This document shows, piece by piece, positions 63,288-64,000 of a stretch of DNA of 64,000 bases. The notes under the pieces were generated by a model. That model was not told the origin of the DNA. It saw only the letters and a program-made list of their open reading frames with translations, and made no database searches. Source of the DNA: Oscillospiraceae bacterium (GTDB lineage: Bacteria > Bacillota > Clostridia > Oscillospirales > Ruminococcaceae); assembly GCA_012520915.1 (NCBI GenBank), contig JAAYNJ010000022.1, positions 124,001-188,000 of the forward strand. Direction: 5' to 3'. Every line of letters starts with the position of its first letter. The stretch's first letter is position 1. The position numbers and the translations under genes were made by a program.

Positions 63288-64000
63288 ATGAATAAGGCCA
63301 ATTTTCGCAATATAATTACAGACCTGATTTTTGATGTAGCCGGCAGCTTGATGTATGCAGCCGGTATTTATTCGTTTGCCAAAAATGCGGACTTTGCACC
63401 GGCAGGAGTAAGTGGTATAGCGCTTATTATCAATCACTATACTGACTGGCCAATTGGTATGATGACAATTTTGTTGAACATACCGATAATATTGTTTAGC
63501 CTAAAGTATTTGAGCAAGATGTTTTTTATTAAGTCAATCAAATCAATGGTGATAGTAGCTGTATTTCTTGATATGGTGTTTCCTATGCTTCCCGCATATA
63601 ACGGGGATCCTTTGCTGGCTGCGATATTCTCTGGTGCGCTTACCGGTGCCGGTTTGGGTATGATTTACTTAAGAGATTCATCTACTGGTGGAAGTGATTT
63701 TTTAGTATTTACAATTAAAAAAATTTGGCCTCATCGTTCTTTAGGTGAAATAGCTGTTGTTATTGATGGGATTGTTATACTGGCAGGTGCATTTGTATTC
63801 GGAAGAATAGACTCTGCCCTGTACGGATTTATAATGATGGTAGTTGGGACAACAATAATTGATAAAATGATGATTGGTTCGAATGTGGGCAAGATAGCTT
63901 TTATAATTACAAATTTACCATATGAAGTTGCAGAGGCAATATCAATATCTACTGAAAGAGGTTCCACAGTTTTTGACGGAAAAGGCGCATATAGCAGAAG
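63288..64000 (+). CDS. YitT family membrane protein (5' part)
   Basis: Begins at ATG 63288 and runs off the window end. Five hydrophobic segments, GVSGIALIINHYTDWPIG, GAGLGMIYLRDSSTGGSDF and the start of a DUF2179 domain (VGKIAFIITNLPYEV, RGSTVFDGKGAYS) mark the YitT/DUF161 family. Function of the family is unknown. It starts 17 bases after the regulator stop, so it is likely in the same transcript and may be controlled with the locus. Confidence 0.85.
   Translation, partial: MNKANFRNIITDLIFDVAGSLMYAAGIYSFAKNADFAPAGVSGIALIINHYTDWPIGMMTILLNIPIILFSLKYLSKMFFIKSIKSMVIVAVFLDMVFPMLPAYNGDPLLAAIFSGALTGAGLGMIYLRDSSTGGSDFLVFTIKKIWPHRSLGEIAVVIDGIVILAGAFVFGRIDSALYGFIMMVVGTTIIDKMMIGSNVGKIAFIITNLPYEVAEAISISTERGSTVFDGKGAYSR

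Noticed and set aside
1-64000. CRISPR arrays, prophage, insertion sequences, integrons
   Set aside because: No regularly spaced repeats, transposase, integrase or phage structural gene was seen on either strand.

Overview
The window is an AT-rich stretch of a bacterial chromosome with dense operons, strong AGGAGG-type ribosome binding sites, frequent TTG/GTG starts and no introns. The gene set and order (complete S10-spc-alpha ribosomal protein cluster with a KOW protein between map and infA, SRP RNA-dnaX-ybaB-recR, smpB-ssrA, Pol I without proofreading residues, zinc-binding S14 and S4) point to an anaerobic Firmicute of the class Clostridia. Genus cannot be fixed from the sequence alone. 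No phage, insertion sequence, CRISPR array or replication origin is seen.

Region 1 (1-14.1 kb) holds housekeeping genes: the end of a DUF1385 gene, prmC, the tightly packed recA-recX-rimO-pgsA-cysS run, trxB, tRNA-Val(GAC), a C39-peptidase-like protein of unknown role, a YfbR-type nucleotidase, dusB on the other strand, then polA-rimI-tsaD. Region 2 (14.2-30.7 kb) holds a separately transcribed acpP and the ribosomal protein supercluster from rpsJ to rplQ, read from one clear promoter through a structured leader of about 290 bases and ending in a strong terminator; secY, adk, map, infA and rpoA lie inside. L30 here carries a 115-residue Lys/Ala/Glu-rich N-terminal extension. Region 3 (30.7-39.6 kb) holds two tandem nucleoside hydrolases facing nadE (whose glutaminase domain lacks its catalytic cysteine), a family 4 uracil-DNA glycosylase, a stand-alone pduL, SRP RNA, dnaX-ybaB-recR, smpB and tmRNA (tag ADNNKLALAA). 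Region 4 (39.5-42.4 kb) is looser: hairpins, a YibE/F-family membrane protein with different codon use, and a small nitroreductase.

Region 5 (42.4-63.3 kb) is the accessory part and the most interesting one. Two divergent gene trains start from one 290-base intergenic region (50592-50881). The leftward train has eight genes with overlaps or gaps under 20 bases: a diverged M28 amidohydrolase, an Asp/Glu/hydantoin racemase, an M20 deacylase, a complete three-gene proton-translocating NAD(P) transhydrogenase, and two PuuE-like polysaccharide-deacetylase-fold hydrolases. The rightward train has an APC permease, a class V PLP enzyme, a TIM-barrel protein of unknown function, a MATE transporter, an allantoinase/dihydropyrimidinase-like enzyme, a hydantoin/allantoin racemase, an allantoate-amidohydrolase-like M20 enzyme, an L-fucose-isomerase-like protein and an SsnA/AtzA-like aminohydrolase, followed by a PucR-type regulator and the start of a YitT-family membrane protein. 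Together these look like an inducible pathway for importing and opening cyclic ureides or amides (hydantoin, allantoin or purine-derived rings), racemising and hydrolysing the N-carbamoyl or N-acyl products, with NADPH/NADH balance built into the operon. The set does not match the anaerobic urate or the Bacillus allantoin gene sets I know, so the substrate and several steps are open.
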